Assembly: GCA_029204225.1 (NCBI GenBank) | Contig: CM055095.1 | Location: forward strand, 28,030,845 to 28,094,844 | Direction: 5' to 3' | Source of the DNA: Diphasiastrum complanatum | Lineage: Eukaryota > Streptophyta > Lycopodiopsida > Lycopodiales > Lycopodiaceae | Length of the DNA: 64,000 nt | Shown here: one piece after another, positions 1 through 11,271 of the stretch | How the letters are laid out: the number at the start of each line of letters is the position of its first letter | Numbering within the stretch: position 1 is the stretch's first letter | Notes under the pieces: model-generated | The model's input: the letters and a program-made list of their open reading frames with translations, nothing else | Databases searched by the model: none | Told to the model about the DNA's origin: nothing | Translations under genes and position numbers: made by a program

Positions 1-230
1 TCATGGAATAGAAAACAAATAAAAATTGCAATATAGTGATATCACATAGACACAACTTGATTGTAATAAATTCATATTCATATCAATGAAAATCTCAAAG
101 ATGGGTTGAGTACAAGTCATATTGTATCTATATTTGATGATAATATGTACATTTGATTTTTACATCAGTATTTTTTTCTATAGCAAGGAAAACATCAAGT
201 AAAGTTGCTTGCTCCTCTGCTATTACAAGA

Positions 231-435
231 TTAGAGCACAATCTTCTGTCTTGATGGTTGAGCTTCCTCTTCATTGAGAAGGATTTGTATACCCCATTGA
301 TCGTAAATAATAATGTCTGCTTCTTGAGCAATCTGAAAGGCTGTCATAGCAGGGGCGACTCTTTTGGTATCACCCTTGGGGCTGTCAATTTCGGAAACAA
401 AAATTTTGTCATTTGTGATAAAAACCTTAATCAGT
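231..435 (-). CDS. Possible terminal exon of an unknown gene
   Basis: Read on the minus strand, about 65 codons are open and end in TAA at 231-233. The peptide has a balanced composition, including the stretches KVFITNDKIFVSEIDSPKG and AFQIAQEADIIIYDQWG, and looks more like coding sequence than chance. There is no start codon in the frame, and a TGA lies just upstream. An AG at about 436 could be a splice acceptor, so I read it as a last exon. I do not recognise the family. The opposite-strand frame over the same bases looks like a shadow. Confidence 0.3.
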
Positions 436-581
436 TCTTTTCATAATCTGTATACTTCATTGGGGTTGTATGGTTTGATAGTGACCTATCATTGACAACA
501 ACATGGATAAGTAACTTTCAAAAAATGACACTAAAAAAATAAGAACTAAAATAGAAAAAATCAAATGAACATATTTGTCAA

Positions 582-1282
582 TGTGAAGAATTGCCAAAAA
601 TTGGCAAATCTAGCTTGATCAAAAACCATGTAGAATAGTGTAAATTGTGTACACAAGTGGGTCCCACACATGTGAGGCCATGATGCCACATGGGAAACCC
701 ATCCTAATGTAGGTTAGGTCAAGTCAAGAGAGTTGGTCATGTCTATTTGGTGGTCATCCCTACTTTATAGGACCTACACCTAAGTTTAAGGTGAAAATTT
801 GACCAACTAGCTACCTACCAAGCATAACTCTAGGAAATACACTAGGGTTTCATTTTAGGTCAAGGAGAGTGAGTTAACTTCCTCATTACATGCTGGAAAT
901 CCACCTAACTTCAAGAAGGAAGTCGAATTTGCTATGTATTCCCTCTCTCCATAGTGAGAAGATAGAAAATTTTTGGAGCTCATTGGCAATCTCAAGCTAG
1001 TTCACTATGTACATTGAGTTTTTGTGATCCAAATGAGACCAAATCAATTTCTACTTGTTTCTCAGGTTGAAGGCCGTACTACAGCCTGTAGTACACATGT
1101 GTGGGCTCGGATTTCAATGTTTATCAATGCTTTTGATTGTTAGTGCTTGTTGTTTGTCAAATTGCCAATCTAGATCAACTTTTTTGTGTCTAGTTTTTTG
1201 ATAGAGTGTTAAGCAAGCATCCAATCACTCTTGTGGATCTTTTGTAGATCCATTTATGGTCCTAAAGTACAGTACTTTCACA
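582..1282 (+). mobile_element. Solo LTR of a copia-type element, 701 bp, with 5-bp target duplication
   Basis: The segment begins TGTGAAG and ends CTTTCACA, giving inverted termini TGTGAA/TTCACA. It is flanked on both sides by GTCAA (577-581 and 1283-1287), the 5-bp duplication expected of copia integration. No primer-binding site or internal sequence follows, so it is a solo LTR left by LTR-LTR recombination. Its first ~230 bp recur inverted at 29085-29313. Orientation is assigned from that copy, which abuts a polypurine tract. Confidence 0.85.
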
Positions 1283-2788
1283 GTCAATTCTAAATTAGAA
1301 AATGTATACAGTACCTTATTAAGATCAACTTGAAGATTATATCACTCAAAAAATAACTTTGTATTGTACAAAATGAACCATGCACAGCTGAACAAATCCC
1401 TCTGTTGTACAGACTGCATATATTGAAAGAAGAGTATTTCGTAGGGGATTCTAACAAGAGGGAAATGCATAGGGGCAAAGAGGGAGGAGGAGACAATATC
1501 TACAGATCTCCCCGTAATGTTGTCAAGTTCCTATTGGGTTTTCTCCTACTTGGGAGAAGAATCCTTTTGAGTAGGCTAAATAGCAATACGAGGAGGGGAG
1601 AGTGACTGTGAATCTGATTTAGAGTCAAAAGACTCTGAAGAGGTGGAGTGGATGTTGCTGGGGTGTCTGCTAGCTGGAATAACTCTAGGAGGAACTGAAG
1701 TAGCTGTGGCCTACAGGATCTGGTTTTAAAAAGACGGATCTGGTTTTAAAAGGACATAGCTGATTTCTTTTCCTCCTAGAAGTGGTGGGCAGATCTGTCC
1801 TGTCCAAAGGTAGATACCTTGAGGTGTTGGTGTTATCACGTGAAGATTTGAATAATGTGTCAGATGATTACAAAATCCTTAGGCTTGATGGTAACATGTC
1901 ATGTATGGCTAAGAGACAAGAATCCTCAAAAAACTGGGCCAAGTAATCCTCTACAATAGCTTGCTTGCAGGGCTTGCATGGCAGTAGCAATGAACTTCAC
2001 ATGCAATCCTAGTGACAGTGTGACATTTTTAACAGATTGATTGAAAGGAGATTTAGGAATCAACAATTTAGTAGATCTCTATAGTTTTCTAATCTCAATC
2101 AGCTAGACCTGCTTCTGCCCCGACAATGGTCAGTACTAGGGGGAATATGAGCAGAAGAGAGTTGGACAATGCTACATTGGTGAGCTGTGGACTTGACAAG
2201 AGCCACATTATTCACAGGGAATAAAAAAAATATCAAAAAATTGATTATCGCTCTCGGGTACAGTAGGCAACAACAAATATATAATGGTTGTTAGATTGAT
2301 AGGTGCATCTACTTGTGGTTCCACTGGTTGAGATGGAAAATCTTTATGACAATGACCATGGCCACATTCTCTACAGATGGGAATATAAGTGTCATTAGAG
2401 AAAATATGGGCCCAAAGAGGGCCCTATAAGAAATGCCATGTAGGAGAGAGAAAAATAAATATAAAGTAATTAAAATATCATTTTCTAACTTCTTTAGGCA
2501 TCTGCCCACACTACTTTCCATGTAAATCAATGCACCTTAGCTTAGTCGCATCAAATTTCACTGGTGTTTAACCACAATTGTAGTATACTTTTTCAAAATG
2601 CTGAAATATTCCCTCCCGATAGTTGGGAACACTCAAAAATTTGAATTAGGAGTGACATTTCAGAAACAAAGCCTACGCTATCTCTATCTCTAGGGTCAAA
2701 CAAGTAGCGCCATCTCTAACTCTAGTGTCGTTAGTGCCATCTCCAACTTTGTTATTGTCATTGTGTTGTTTGTTACTATACTACTGTA
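1283..2788. other. AT-rich spacer without a supportable gene
   Basis: No recognisable gene. Around 1600-1730 a short open stretch reads SKDSEEVEWMLLGCLLAG and runs to a stop; it faintly resembles the acidic N-terminus of some transposases but is too short to call. A 17-bp direct repeat (GATCTGGTTTTAAAAxGAC) occurs twice near 1718-1760. At 2246-2259 there is an outlying copy of the TATCGCTCTC motif that clusters at 5.6-7.1 kb. Confidence 0.4.
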
Positions 2789-5293
2789 ATGATGACAAAG
2801 CTTTATCATCTTCATGTGGATCTGTCACCAGAATATGCTCCGCTCAAGACAAGAAATTCAAAGCAACCCAAATTGTCAACTTCTGATATGATCCAATACA
2901 TGGAGGAAGTGCGAAAGCATGTAGATTTATGGTCATCAAGAACATTGTATCCTATTGATCCAACAACATCTGGATTTTCACTCAGTGAGTCAATTAATAA
3001 TCTATATGTGTCATGGCAAAAATGGCCTTTTAAATTATTGTGAGAATTTGATGCTCTATGGGCATGCACATTCAATGCAAAGAATACATTATTTGGAAGA
3101 GGAATCAAGGAAAATATCAAAGGAGTGCGAAGAAAAGTCTACAAAGTTGAAAACTTGTTTGGAAGAAAATGAGATGTTCAAGAAGGAGATCCAAAGGTTG
3201 AAATCTTCTTTGCATCACAACTAGTAATGATGAGATAAAAACTACATTCCAATCCATGCATATCTCATATTTGTCTCTTGTTAAAGATAAAAATGTGCTC
3301 AACAGAAAGGTCCAAAGCAACAAGAGGAAAAGACTGGTAACCAAGGATATATGTGATCTATTATCCAAAGGGGGTTATAGAAAAAGACGAATCCGTGCAT
3401 TCAAGTAAGTCATAGCTTATTTGGTATTGAATATTGCTTGAACTTTTTGATTCATTCATAATCACTAGTTTTGTTATTTATTCATTTCAACTTTCTGTTG
3501 ATTTGCTTATTATGTTGCTGTGAATACTATGAGTGTCCTAATTTCTATTGACATTTTCATGAACATTATGTTTGCAATGCATATCAGCATTGGTTGTTGA
3601 AGACCATTTGGCCGATGAGATTTCCATTGGAAACTCACTAGGTTCTATCTTGACTTCTAAATCTAGGAAATCAATGTTAAACAATAACAAAATGAAAAAG
3701 ATAAAGGCTTCAGTTACTGATAGCATTGTGAATGAAGTTGGAAAAATATGTTCAAGGGGCATGTGATTTTTCTAGCATCAGTAGAGAAGCATATGCACTA
3801 ATGTTTAAGATAATACAGGAGGCATTTGCACATGTAAGTATTAAAAAGTTTCCAATCCCACGACCATTTCATCTTTTAAAAAAAAAGGACATGTTAAACC
3901 AAGGTATGCAAACAATAGTTGGTAATCCATCTCATATCAATGAAGTGTATTGCTCGAAAGGAGAATGTATAGCATATAACAATTCCAACAATTTATTTAT
4001 TGATATTAATCAGCTACTAACATTCATCATAATTTTATGGTATTACCAATGAGAATGTCAATAACAAGTTGATAGTTGTTCTCAATTTAGATGAGTCTGA
4101 AATTATAAAAGGACAAAAATGGGAGAGAGTCAGCCTTACGATCATGAATGGAGCACTTTCAAATTTAGAAGACTCAGAAGGCCTCAACTTTAGTGTTCAA
4201 TCTAAAAATGATATCTGGTGGTTGGCAACATTTCAGGTATAGCAGTTCCTTCACATAATTAATAGGGATAATTATTTCAATATGGATTTCATTTGGGAAA
4301 TCTTCTCTATGTTAATATTATGAGGCTAAATCACGTTTTTGTTTTCTCTTATAGGTTGGTTGTAGTCCATTGTCATACTAGTAGGCTTATATCTTGAATG
4401 AGTGGGATGGATTGCTTGACATCTCAAGAATGAGATTGCAAAAGAAGACCATGACATTCTCTCATAGATATTTAATATAACGTCATATCCTGCCACCATA
4501 GAAAATCACATGGAGGGAGTTCCACTCAATATTCCTAGAATTGGCACTTTCAACATAGAAGAATGACATTTAGCAGGAGATCTAAAGACATTAAAATGTA
4601 TGTTCAATGTATCCCATGGTGCTAACTCTAAAGACTCTTGTTTGTACTGTATGAAGACAACAAAAGACATGACAAGGAGTACAAGAATATCAAGAGATCG
4701 AGAAGATCCTAATTGGAACCCGTACTACCGATTCCTCTTCAAAATGTTCATATCTGTACATTGCATGCAGAGGTGCGTATAATAGAAAAAATAATATATC
4801 TTCACATCTTTTTTGCATGGAATTCCGAACCAGAGGCAGATGCGAGGGAAGCTATTTTTAGATTAGAGGATGTGTTGTCTAAAGCAGACTTACATAAAGG
4901 CCACATTAAAATAAAAAAAGATGACAAGCTATCAGATAAAACAGGAAATATTCCATGAAAGCCGAGCATTGGAGGATCCAAAGCTCGAAGACTTTTATCA
5001 AATTATTCTGGCAAACAATCCAAGATTCAATACTAGGTTTGGAAAGAGATTATAATTGCAACTCAAGATTTCGAAGAAAAAGATTCTACCCATATACACA
5101 AAGTAGAAGTTTGGAAAAAATTAGACAACATGGTAATCTTCGACTTTTCAGAATTTGTACCACTGAAAAAAACAGCTTCAGAAGTGGAAGGGCCAACTTC
5201 CGAATCGTCAGGAATATTTAACAAAAGAAAAAAAAACAAATGCAGATTGAAACTCAACAAATTTACATTTTTTATTGTGAATTGGACAATCAT
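2789..5293 (+). pseudogene. D1: broken multi-exon gene, paralogue of D2
   Basis: Exon 1 (about 2789-3404) encodes a YHLHVDLSPEYAPL start, an LYPIDP motif and a Glu/Lys-rich coiled-coil-like stretch (YLEEESRKISKECEE). It has a frameshift near 2965 and a stop near 3224, and ends at a GTAAGT donor (3405). Exon 2 (about 3588-4236) carries REAYALMFKIIQEAF and MNGALSNLEDSEGL and is shifted near 4035. The next exon (about 4353-4960) carries HLAGDLKTLKCMFNVSHGAN, a Cys-X2-Cys (CLYC) and an LHAEVRIIEKIIYL helix. The tail reads DFEEKDSTHIHKVEV. The same blocks, in the same order and with the first donor in the same place, occur on the minus strand at 24254-26965. No function is proven. The GDLK...GANSK..C..C plus LHxExRI layout resembles a widespread family of uncharacterised, probably transposon-linked eukaryotic proteins (inference). 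Several frameshifts and stops mark it as a pseudogene. Confidence 0.6.
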
Positions 5294-6305
5294 CTACAGA
5301 CTTGAAATCATTATGTAACTTGGTGAACATCAAGCTTAGTTTTATAGCTATGTTTGTCGAGTGCCACCAGGTCTTGATAATGAATCATGTCTTTATTCTG
5401 AGATCTCAATAAGGGAGTACCGAACAGAGACTTAAATTTGAGATAAATTTCAGAAAATGCTTCCACACTAGGACCCTTAGTAATAGAAGAAAAAATAATA
5501 AGAAAAGGAGAAAAAAGAGATTTGAAATACTCTAAATTATCACTAATACCAAATTCACGAAAGAAAAAAAAACAGACTAGAATCGAAATTAGACATTTTA
5601 AACAAAAAATATAGAAGAAAGATTTTGAATATCGCTCTCAAGCGCAAAATGCTGGTCAGACAATAATCTCAAGGCAATGTGCACTCGAAAGAGATATCAA
5701 AAAATAGGGTATTGGATTCGAGCCCGAGTACAAAGATAAAAAAAGAAAGGAGATGTAAGGCACGCTTGAAAACAATACCGGACCAGGCAGTATTGGTTCC
5801 AGGTGCAAGTATGTCAACAGAATGTAAACAGAGGCAAGTGTGCAGTTGAAATCGATATTTGGCTCAGAAATCAAAAAATTTGTGTGAAAATCCACGCCGA
5901 AAATGACCTATTTATAAAAAAAATTTACAGGTGTGGAGGAGTTCCAAAAGGACATAAGTCGACGCATGATTCGTCAAGAATATTCTATCATATAGAGAAT
6001 GATTGATCTGACATTTATCATGTGTAGAATGACACGTGTTGTAATATGATTAGTGCACATGTCCTACACCCACGTGGCCTCATAATTGAGACATAATTGG
6101 CAGTACGGACATAATGTGTGGACCAGTTAGATGCCGCCACATGTCAATAGCTGTTTTCTTCACAGGTGCGTCCTATATTCACGCCCTGGGAATTTTCATT
6201 TTTTTCTCGCAAATTTTTCATTTTTCGCTTTTAATATCGCTCTCAAGGGCGTTCTTTGCCCGCAATCACTCCGTCTTCTCAGCCTACACTTGGGACTGAT
6301 ACCAC
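5294..6305. other. Spacer with TATCGCTCTCAAGCGC motif copies
   Basis: No gene recognised. The 16-bp motif TATCGCTCTCAAGCGC lies at 5630-5645, near-identically at 6235-6250, and inverted at about 5681-5697. After the solo LTR it continues at 6966-6981, about 7012 (inverted) and 7042-7057. A 67-codon open frame at 5803-6006 shows no recognisable feature. Confidence 0.5.
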
Positions 6306-6949
6306 TGTGAAGGATTTCAGATCATTCAAGATCCAATCCATGTCCCAAATCTTTGGTTACAATAAGGAGCAAACCAACAATCCTGCCAATGTAGAAAAAT
6401 CAGCATCTACATACAAAATGAGATGCAAACTCTAAGAGATATTGATCAAACGTGAACCAAAACATAAAATATGTTTGATGTCCATACAATTACAGTACCC
6501 TACTGTATTTCACACTTGTGGAATCGAAAATAGCAATAAATGATCATTCTACACACAAGATTGCAAGATAACACCAAGATAGTGCACCAATGAGTAGTAG
6601 AACCCAAAGAGAACCATGTGTAATGATGAAATGAGAGAGATAAGAGAGAAGATATGTCTCTCCACGAGTTACATCCTTTTATAGAGTTTCCAAATCTTAT
6701 TTGGCCACTTGGCTTTCCCTCCAAAATGTAAACCCTACTATTTTTGGGTCTAGATTCAATGTACCCAAAGTTCAAATTTGAATCTCTCTCAAACTCGACT
6801 ACCAACTTTCCCACACTTTCCAATAGTGTTTATTGAATGTATTTTAAACTAATATAACTTCAAAAAGTTTATCTCTAAGTCTAAAATGAGTTTTGGCCTC
6901 TTATTGACAATTTACCAAAATGTGACTAAACTAGTTGAAATCTCTCACA
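6306..6949 (-). mobile_element. Solo LTR, family of the 9.8-14.4 kb copia element
   Basis: It begins TGTGAAGGATTTCAGATC and ends TCTCTCACA, 644 bp, and matches both LTRs of the element at 9799-14413 throughout. It is flanked by ACCAC (6301-6305) and ACCGC (6950-6954), a 4/5 target duplication, and the motif-bearing sequence continues on either side, so this is a solo LTR. The neighbouring CTGATACCA resembles a reversed primer-binding site, but nothing internal follows it. Confidence 0.75.
6675..6684 (-). promoter_or_regulatory. TATA box of the solo LTR
   Basis: On the minus strand this reads CTATAAAAGG, a good plant TATA box, in the middle of the LTR where transcription of the element would start. 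The two other LTRs of the family carry weakened versions. Confidence 0.5.
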
Positions 6950-9798
6950 ACCGCTGTATTTCCAATATCACTTTCGAGTGTGGTTTAGGTTTTCTGATAT
7001 TCTCTTTCTATCTTGCGCTCGAAACCAATATTTAGTTCTAGCATCGATCTCAAGCGCCTTCTTATCGCAAATTTTTTTGTTTTCATTCCCTGCGCTTGGG
7101 TTCGATAATCAACTTACAGACTTTTTTTTTCAAAGTTATTGTTTTTTTTATTTTGAGAATGATGGCTAGGAAAAATCCACTACCTGTGCCATAACCTCTG
7201 TACAGTCATCCCATGCCCGTGTTCTCCAATGAGTACTTTGTTCCTAACGTAGCAAATGCACAACAACATAAAACTTTGACTCAAATCTAGAGCCTCGTGT
7301 TAGACTCCAATCTTCTTCCACCTCAACACATGTCAAAACTGCATCATTGTATATAATTGCATGTCCAGTGGCTTCCAAGTCTTGATCGAGTGGCACTCAT
7401 TTACCTTTATTTTTTTTCCATCTTTGATAATGGAAGCATAAGCTCAACATTTGTTCTTCAAATTGATAACAAAAGCACATGGAAGATATTTTAATTATGT
7501 ATTCTATTTCTCCATCTGGTCTTTTGTCCCAGCCTTCATCCATAAGTTCAAATAATAAACTATCTGATAAATTTTTTCATACAAACATCGTTGGGGTTTT
7601 GTGTACATTGACACTTGAAAAACAATCCACAAATATATTCAAGGAAATAAACCAACTCAATCTGACTGTTTTTTATCCCATGCTTATCTTTAATGAATTT
7701 TTTACATTATTATATAGCTTGCAACGAAATGGTTCTGAAATTGCAGCATCTGGAGCAACCTATTCATCACTTTCAAAAGTAGGTAATGGAATTGGGACTA
7801 TTTGTCCAAAATCTCTTTTTGTATCAAGAATGTACATTGATTCATAAAAAAAGATCTCACTATCAACTAGATCTTTTGCAGTTCTACCTCTATATTGCAG
7901 CTATCCAATATCAGCGTGAATAACATCTAATACACCTGCAAGGGGTAAACAGAGGCTTCGATTCCATTTGCATAGAAACAATGAAATTCTTGTTCCTCGG
8001 GTATGAACCTAAGGTTGAAGATCTTGACTAGTCAAGGTGAAGTTGGCCATGCATCTAAGGCCAAGTTGTCGTACTACTGAAGTTGGTGCAACATTATTTG
8101 GTTTAGGAAGTGCTAGATGTTGTTGGAGTGCTCATTGGAATGTTGGCCTCTAATAGCTAGTGATTTGAGGTCCTTGTTGTTGCATCCTCCATTGATATTG
8201 TCTTGTTATGGCCTGTATTCATTGCACTCATTGCATTCATGTCGCTCTAGGTTAAAATACCATTCTCGAGCCGCATCGGTACGTGCCATACTAACCAATC
8301 TAAGTTTCTCTTTAGGGGTTGTTTCTCCATAGACCTCACGGGCTTTCTCATAAATCTGAATATAATTCAATATTTTAAGAATTCTCACATTTTCTTATAT
8401 TCTTTTAATGACCTTTAAGTATCAATCTATGATTCATCAATCATAAATATTTAGAATCTTATGATTCATCAATCATATATACAGGATTCCAAAACCATAC
8501 TTAATCATTAAAAGGTACTGGAGTATATGTACAACATACCAATCAGGAAATATAAGAACAATTCTAAAAAAAAAATTCCAAGAAAAATTACTAGATTCCA
8601 AGAATATTCTTCCAACCCGATTCTACAATCAATTAAAGACCATTCTAGCAGCTATCTTTAACAATCTTAAACTTCAGACAATCACCTAGAACAACATCTA
8701 GAGATTACAAAGTTCTGTTGAATTTCAACTGAATTCAGTGGTTATCCTTGATAGACTCTGTCATCCAATATGAGTTCACTAGGATACAGTCAATAGCTTA
8801 GGATATATTTCTCATTCAAAAAATATTCTATATCAAGAATCTTCTATATTCTATGCACATAACTCCCATAGATGAATTTTAATGACTCAAAATCATGTGT
8901 CTTATAAGCAATATAGATCAAAATAAATAGTTGCTGGTGAATTCTCTTGACACTATTTATTCAACCAATTAACTTTTAAACATGATTAATCCAATTACTC
9001 AAGTCAATTGTAAATGATTCAGAAATTTAAATGTCTAGGATATCAAATTGTATAAATTCTGGAACAATACCACATTTATATCCTCATCCAAACCATCAAT
9101 AAGTTAATGAATTATCCTTGAATCTACAGAAAGAACCATTAACCTACAAGTAATTGTTCCACACATTGCTTGTCCATATGTCTATGCACTCTGACTAGTT
9201 TAAGTATATGATATAGACTTAGTACATAGGAAATACATAGCAGATCCACAAGATTAAGATGTACATAAACAGCATATCCAACTATGTTCCAACATATCCA
9301 ACATATCCAACTATGTTCCTATATATAAACATAGGCTATAAACTAACAGATATCTATAATCCGCATATGTTACTCACATAACTCACTGAGAATCTTGCAA
9401 CTAAGCTACAAACGAATTCTATTTCTCATGAGTAAATAACATATCTGGGAAATCTCTGAAGTGAATAATTCCACTTTACAAGTTTTCCAACATCTAACTC
9501 TTATTAACAAAATTTATTCAACCCATCAGCCTACCACAGATCTCAGCATTCTTATACAAACATCTTTGGACATAAGATTAAGATTAAAGCTTTATTCCTT
9601 TGATCCAAGACATAAAAAAATGGTACTTGGCAAACCGATCAGTGAACCTTAATTTAATCTTTACCACCACCATCCATATTCATGAATATCTCATAGCTCA
9701 ATACCCCCAAAACACCTCTAGTTCCAGATTATTCAAAACAATCACTTTTGAGATCCTCTATTCCCACTGGATAGTACCACCTTTGCACATATACTGGA
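6950..9798. other. AT-rich spacer with small repeats
   Basis: No gene supported apart from the gag fragment listed separately. A 122-codon open frame at 7479-7847 has Ser-rich, unrecognisable content. Small direct repeats occur at about 8427-8480 (ATGATTCATCAATCATA twice) and 9282-9318 (ACATATCCAACTATGTTCC, partly doubled). From 8400 to 9790 the sequence is AT-rich without coding signal. Confidence 0.4.
8206..8388 (-). pseudogene. Fragment resembling retrotransposon gag
   Basis: The minus strand encodes EKLRLVSMARTDAAREWYFN, which resembles the KxRLAxxxLxGxAxxWY core of the Retrotrans_gag domain of LTR elements. It is about 60 codons, with no flanking protease or pol. A second, non-overlapping gag-like piece lies at 14414-14590 on the same strand. 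Both are probably relics of one family; they could not be joined into one gene. Confidence 0.4.
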
Positions 9799-10695
9799 TG
9801 TGAGAGATTTCAGATCCTTAAGATCCAATCTACTTGAATGATCTTTGGTTAGGAAGAGAAATACACTACCAATTTCACCAATGTAGAAAAATCAGCATCT
9901 ACACACAATTTGAGATGCAAACACCAATAGAATTTGATCAACCTTGAATGAAATGAAAAAGTACTGTTGTTGTCCATACAAAACCAGCAAGCTACTGTAT
10001 TTCACATGTGTGGATCCAAAAATAACAAATGTAGATCATTCTACACTTAGAATTGCAAGCAATCACCAAGATAGTGCACCAATGGATAGTAGAACCCAAG
10101 AGAACCATGTATAAGAATGAAATGAGATAGATAAGAGAGAAGATTGCTCTCTCCACTGTTGATTTCACACGTGTGGATTGTCCACAACATGTACTTGTGA
10201 TCTCCTAAGGTGTGTAGATGCACCAAGATCAAGACTAGATTGAGATTCAAGATCTATCTTTGATTCTATGGCAAAAACACACTACTACATGCATTCAATC
10301 ACTTCCAACTTTCACTCACACGAGTGGGAAGTATTCAGAAATTATTCTAAGTAAAAACAAGCTGCTCTCCTCGGGTAGAGAAAGATAATATTGCTCTCTC
10401 CATGAGTTACATCCTTGTATAGCAGGTCCAAACCCTATTTGGCCACTTGGCTTTCCCACCAAAATGCTAACCCTACTAATTTTGGGTCTAGATTCAATGT
10501 ACCCAACTATTCAAATTTGAATCTACTCAAACTCGCATTGTAACTTTCCCACACTTTCAAAAAGTGTTTATTCAAATAAAATTTAGACTAATGAACGTTG
10601 AAAAGTGAACCTCTACGTCTAAAACAAGTTCTGGCCTCAATATGCCAAATATGGAAATATTGCAAAATGTGATGAAACTAGTTGAATCTTTCACA
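9799..10695 (-). repeat. 3' LTR of the decayed copia, 897 bp, with 247-bp expansion
   Basis: Ends are TGTGAGAG...CTTTCACA. It is about 250 bp longer than its relative at 6306-6949, because 10144-10390 is extra sequence bounded by a direct repeat TTGCTCTCTCCA (10144-10155 and 10391-10402). A purine-rich tract (reverse of CTCCCCTTCAAC) abuts it at 10696. Confidence 0.85.
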
Positions 10696-11247
10696 CTCCC
10701 CTTCAACTAGTTTTAGCATAGACTTTGATAACACTCCAAGTGAAGTCCTATGCTTCATGAACAAGTCTTTTACCAATGCTTTGGTAAGGAAATCAGCTAC
10801 ACATTCCCTTGAAGACACATGTTGAAGCTCCACCTCCTTTGCAATGACTTGCTCCCTCACAAAATGATATTGCATCTCAATATGCTTGCTCCTAGCATAG
10901 TTTTTGACAATAGAACTTTGATCCATCATAAGAATGACCTTCCTCCTAAGAATAGATCTACTTTCAATGATCATGTAATGCTTAAAATAGAAACAACCAT
11001 AATTGATATAGAGAATAGTGTCCACTTGGGATGCTTCACTATTTCTTACACCAATTTTACATATCAAGATGTAACTAGAACATGAAGAATCAAATAGAAT
11101 ATAAATAAAATGATTCCACCATGCTTCCAACTCTGAACTCTTTGGAAAAATATAGCAAACAAACAATAAATGTGAGTGAATAACATTTGCTTGCATGTTT
11201 CCTCCTTCTTTGTCCTTTGTTGCCATGTATCCACCATGATACTCCAT
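10678..11247 (-). pseudogene. Copia RNase H tail fused to unrelated sequence
   Basis: The last ~75 codons are clearly the end of a copia polyprotein: ARSKHIEMQYHFVREQ, then the ELQHVSSRECVADFLTKAL block. The frame runs a few codons into the LTR before stopping. The first ~115 codons are not retroviral-like; they are the antisense or non-coding filler described at 10990-11200. No catalytic RNase H residues from the upstream part remain. It is a rearranged relic, not a gene. Confidence 0.8.
10990..11200. repeat. Dispersed repeat inserted in the copia pol region
   Basis: This stretch aligns by eye with 45655-45860 in the same strand sense, sharing GATATAGAGAATA, TGTTTCACTAT/TGCTTCACTAT and TTTTACATAT in order. 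It replaces part of the reverse transcriptase region. The nature of the repeat is unknown. Confidence 0.55.
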
Positions 11248-11271
11248 AAGTGAGCCTCCATCTCCATCTTG

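Noticed and set aside
1405-1605. 66-codon frame and its antisense partner
   Set aside because: Both strands are open, composition is unremarkable and no splice or start context supports it.
7479-7847. 122-codon frame as a gene
   Set aside because: Low-complexity Ser/Asn/Ile composition, no motif, AT-rich surroundings; noted only in the spacer entry.
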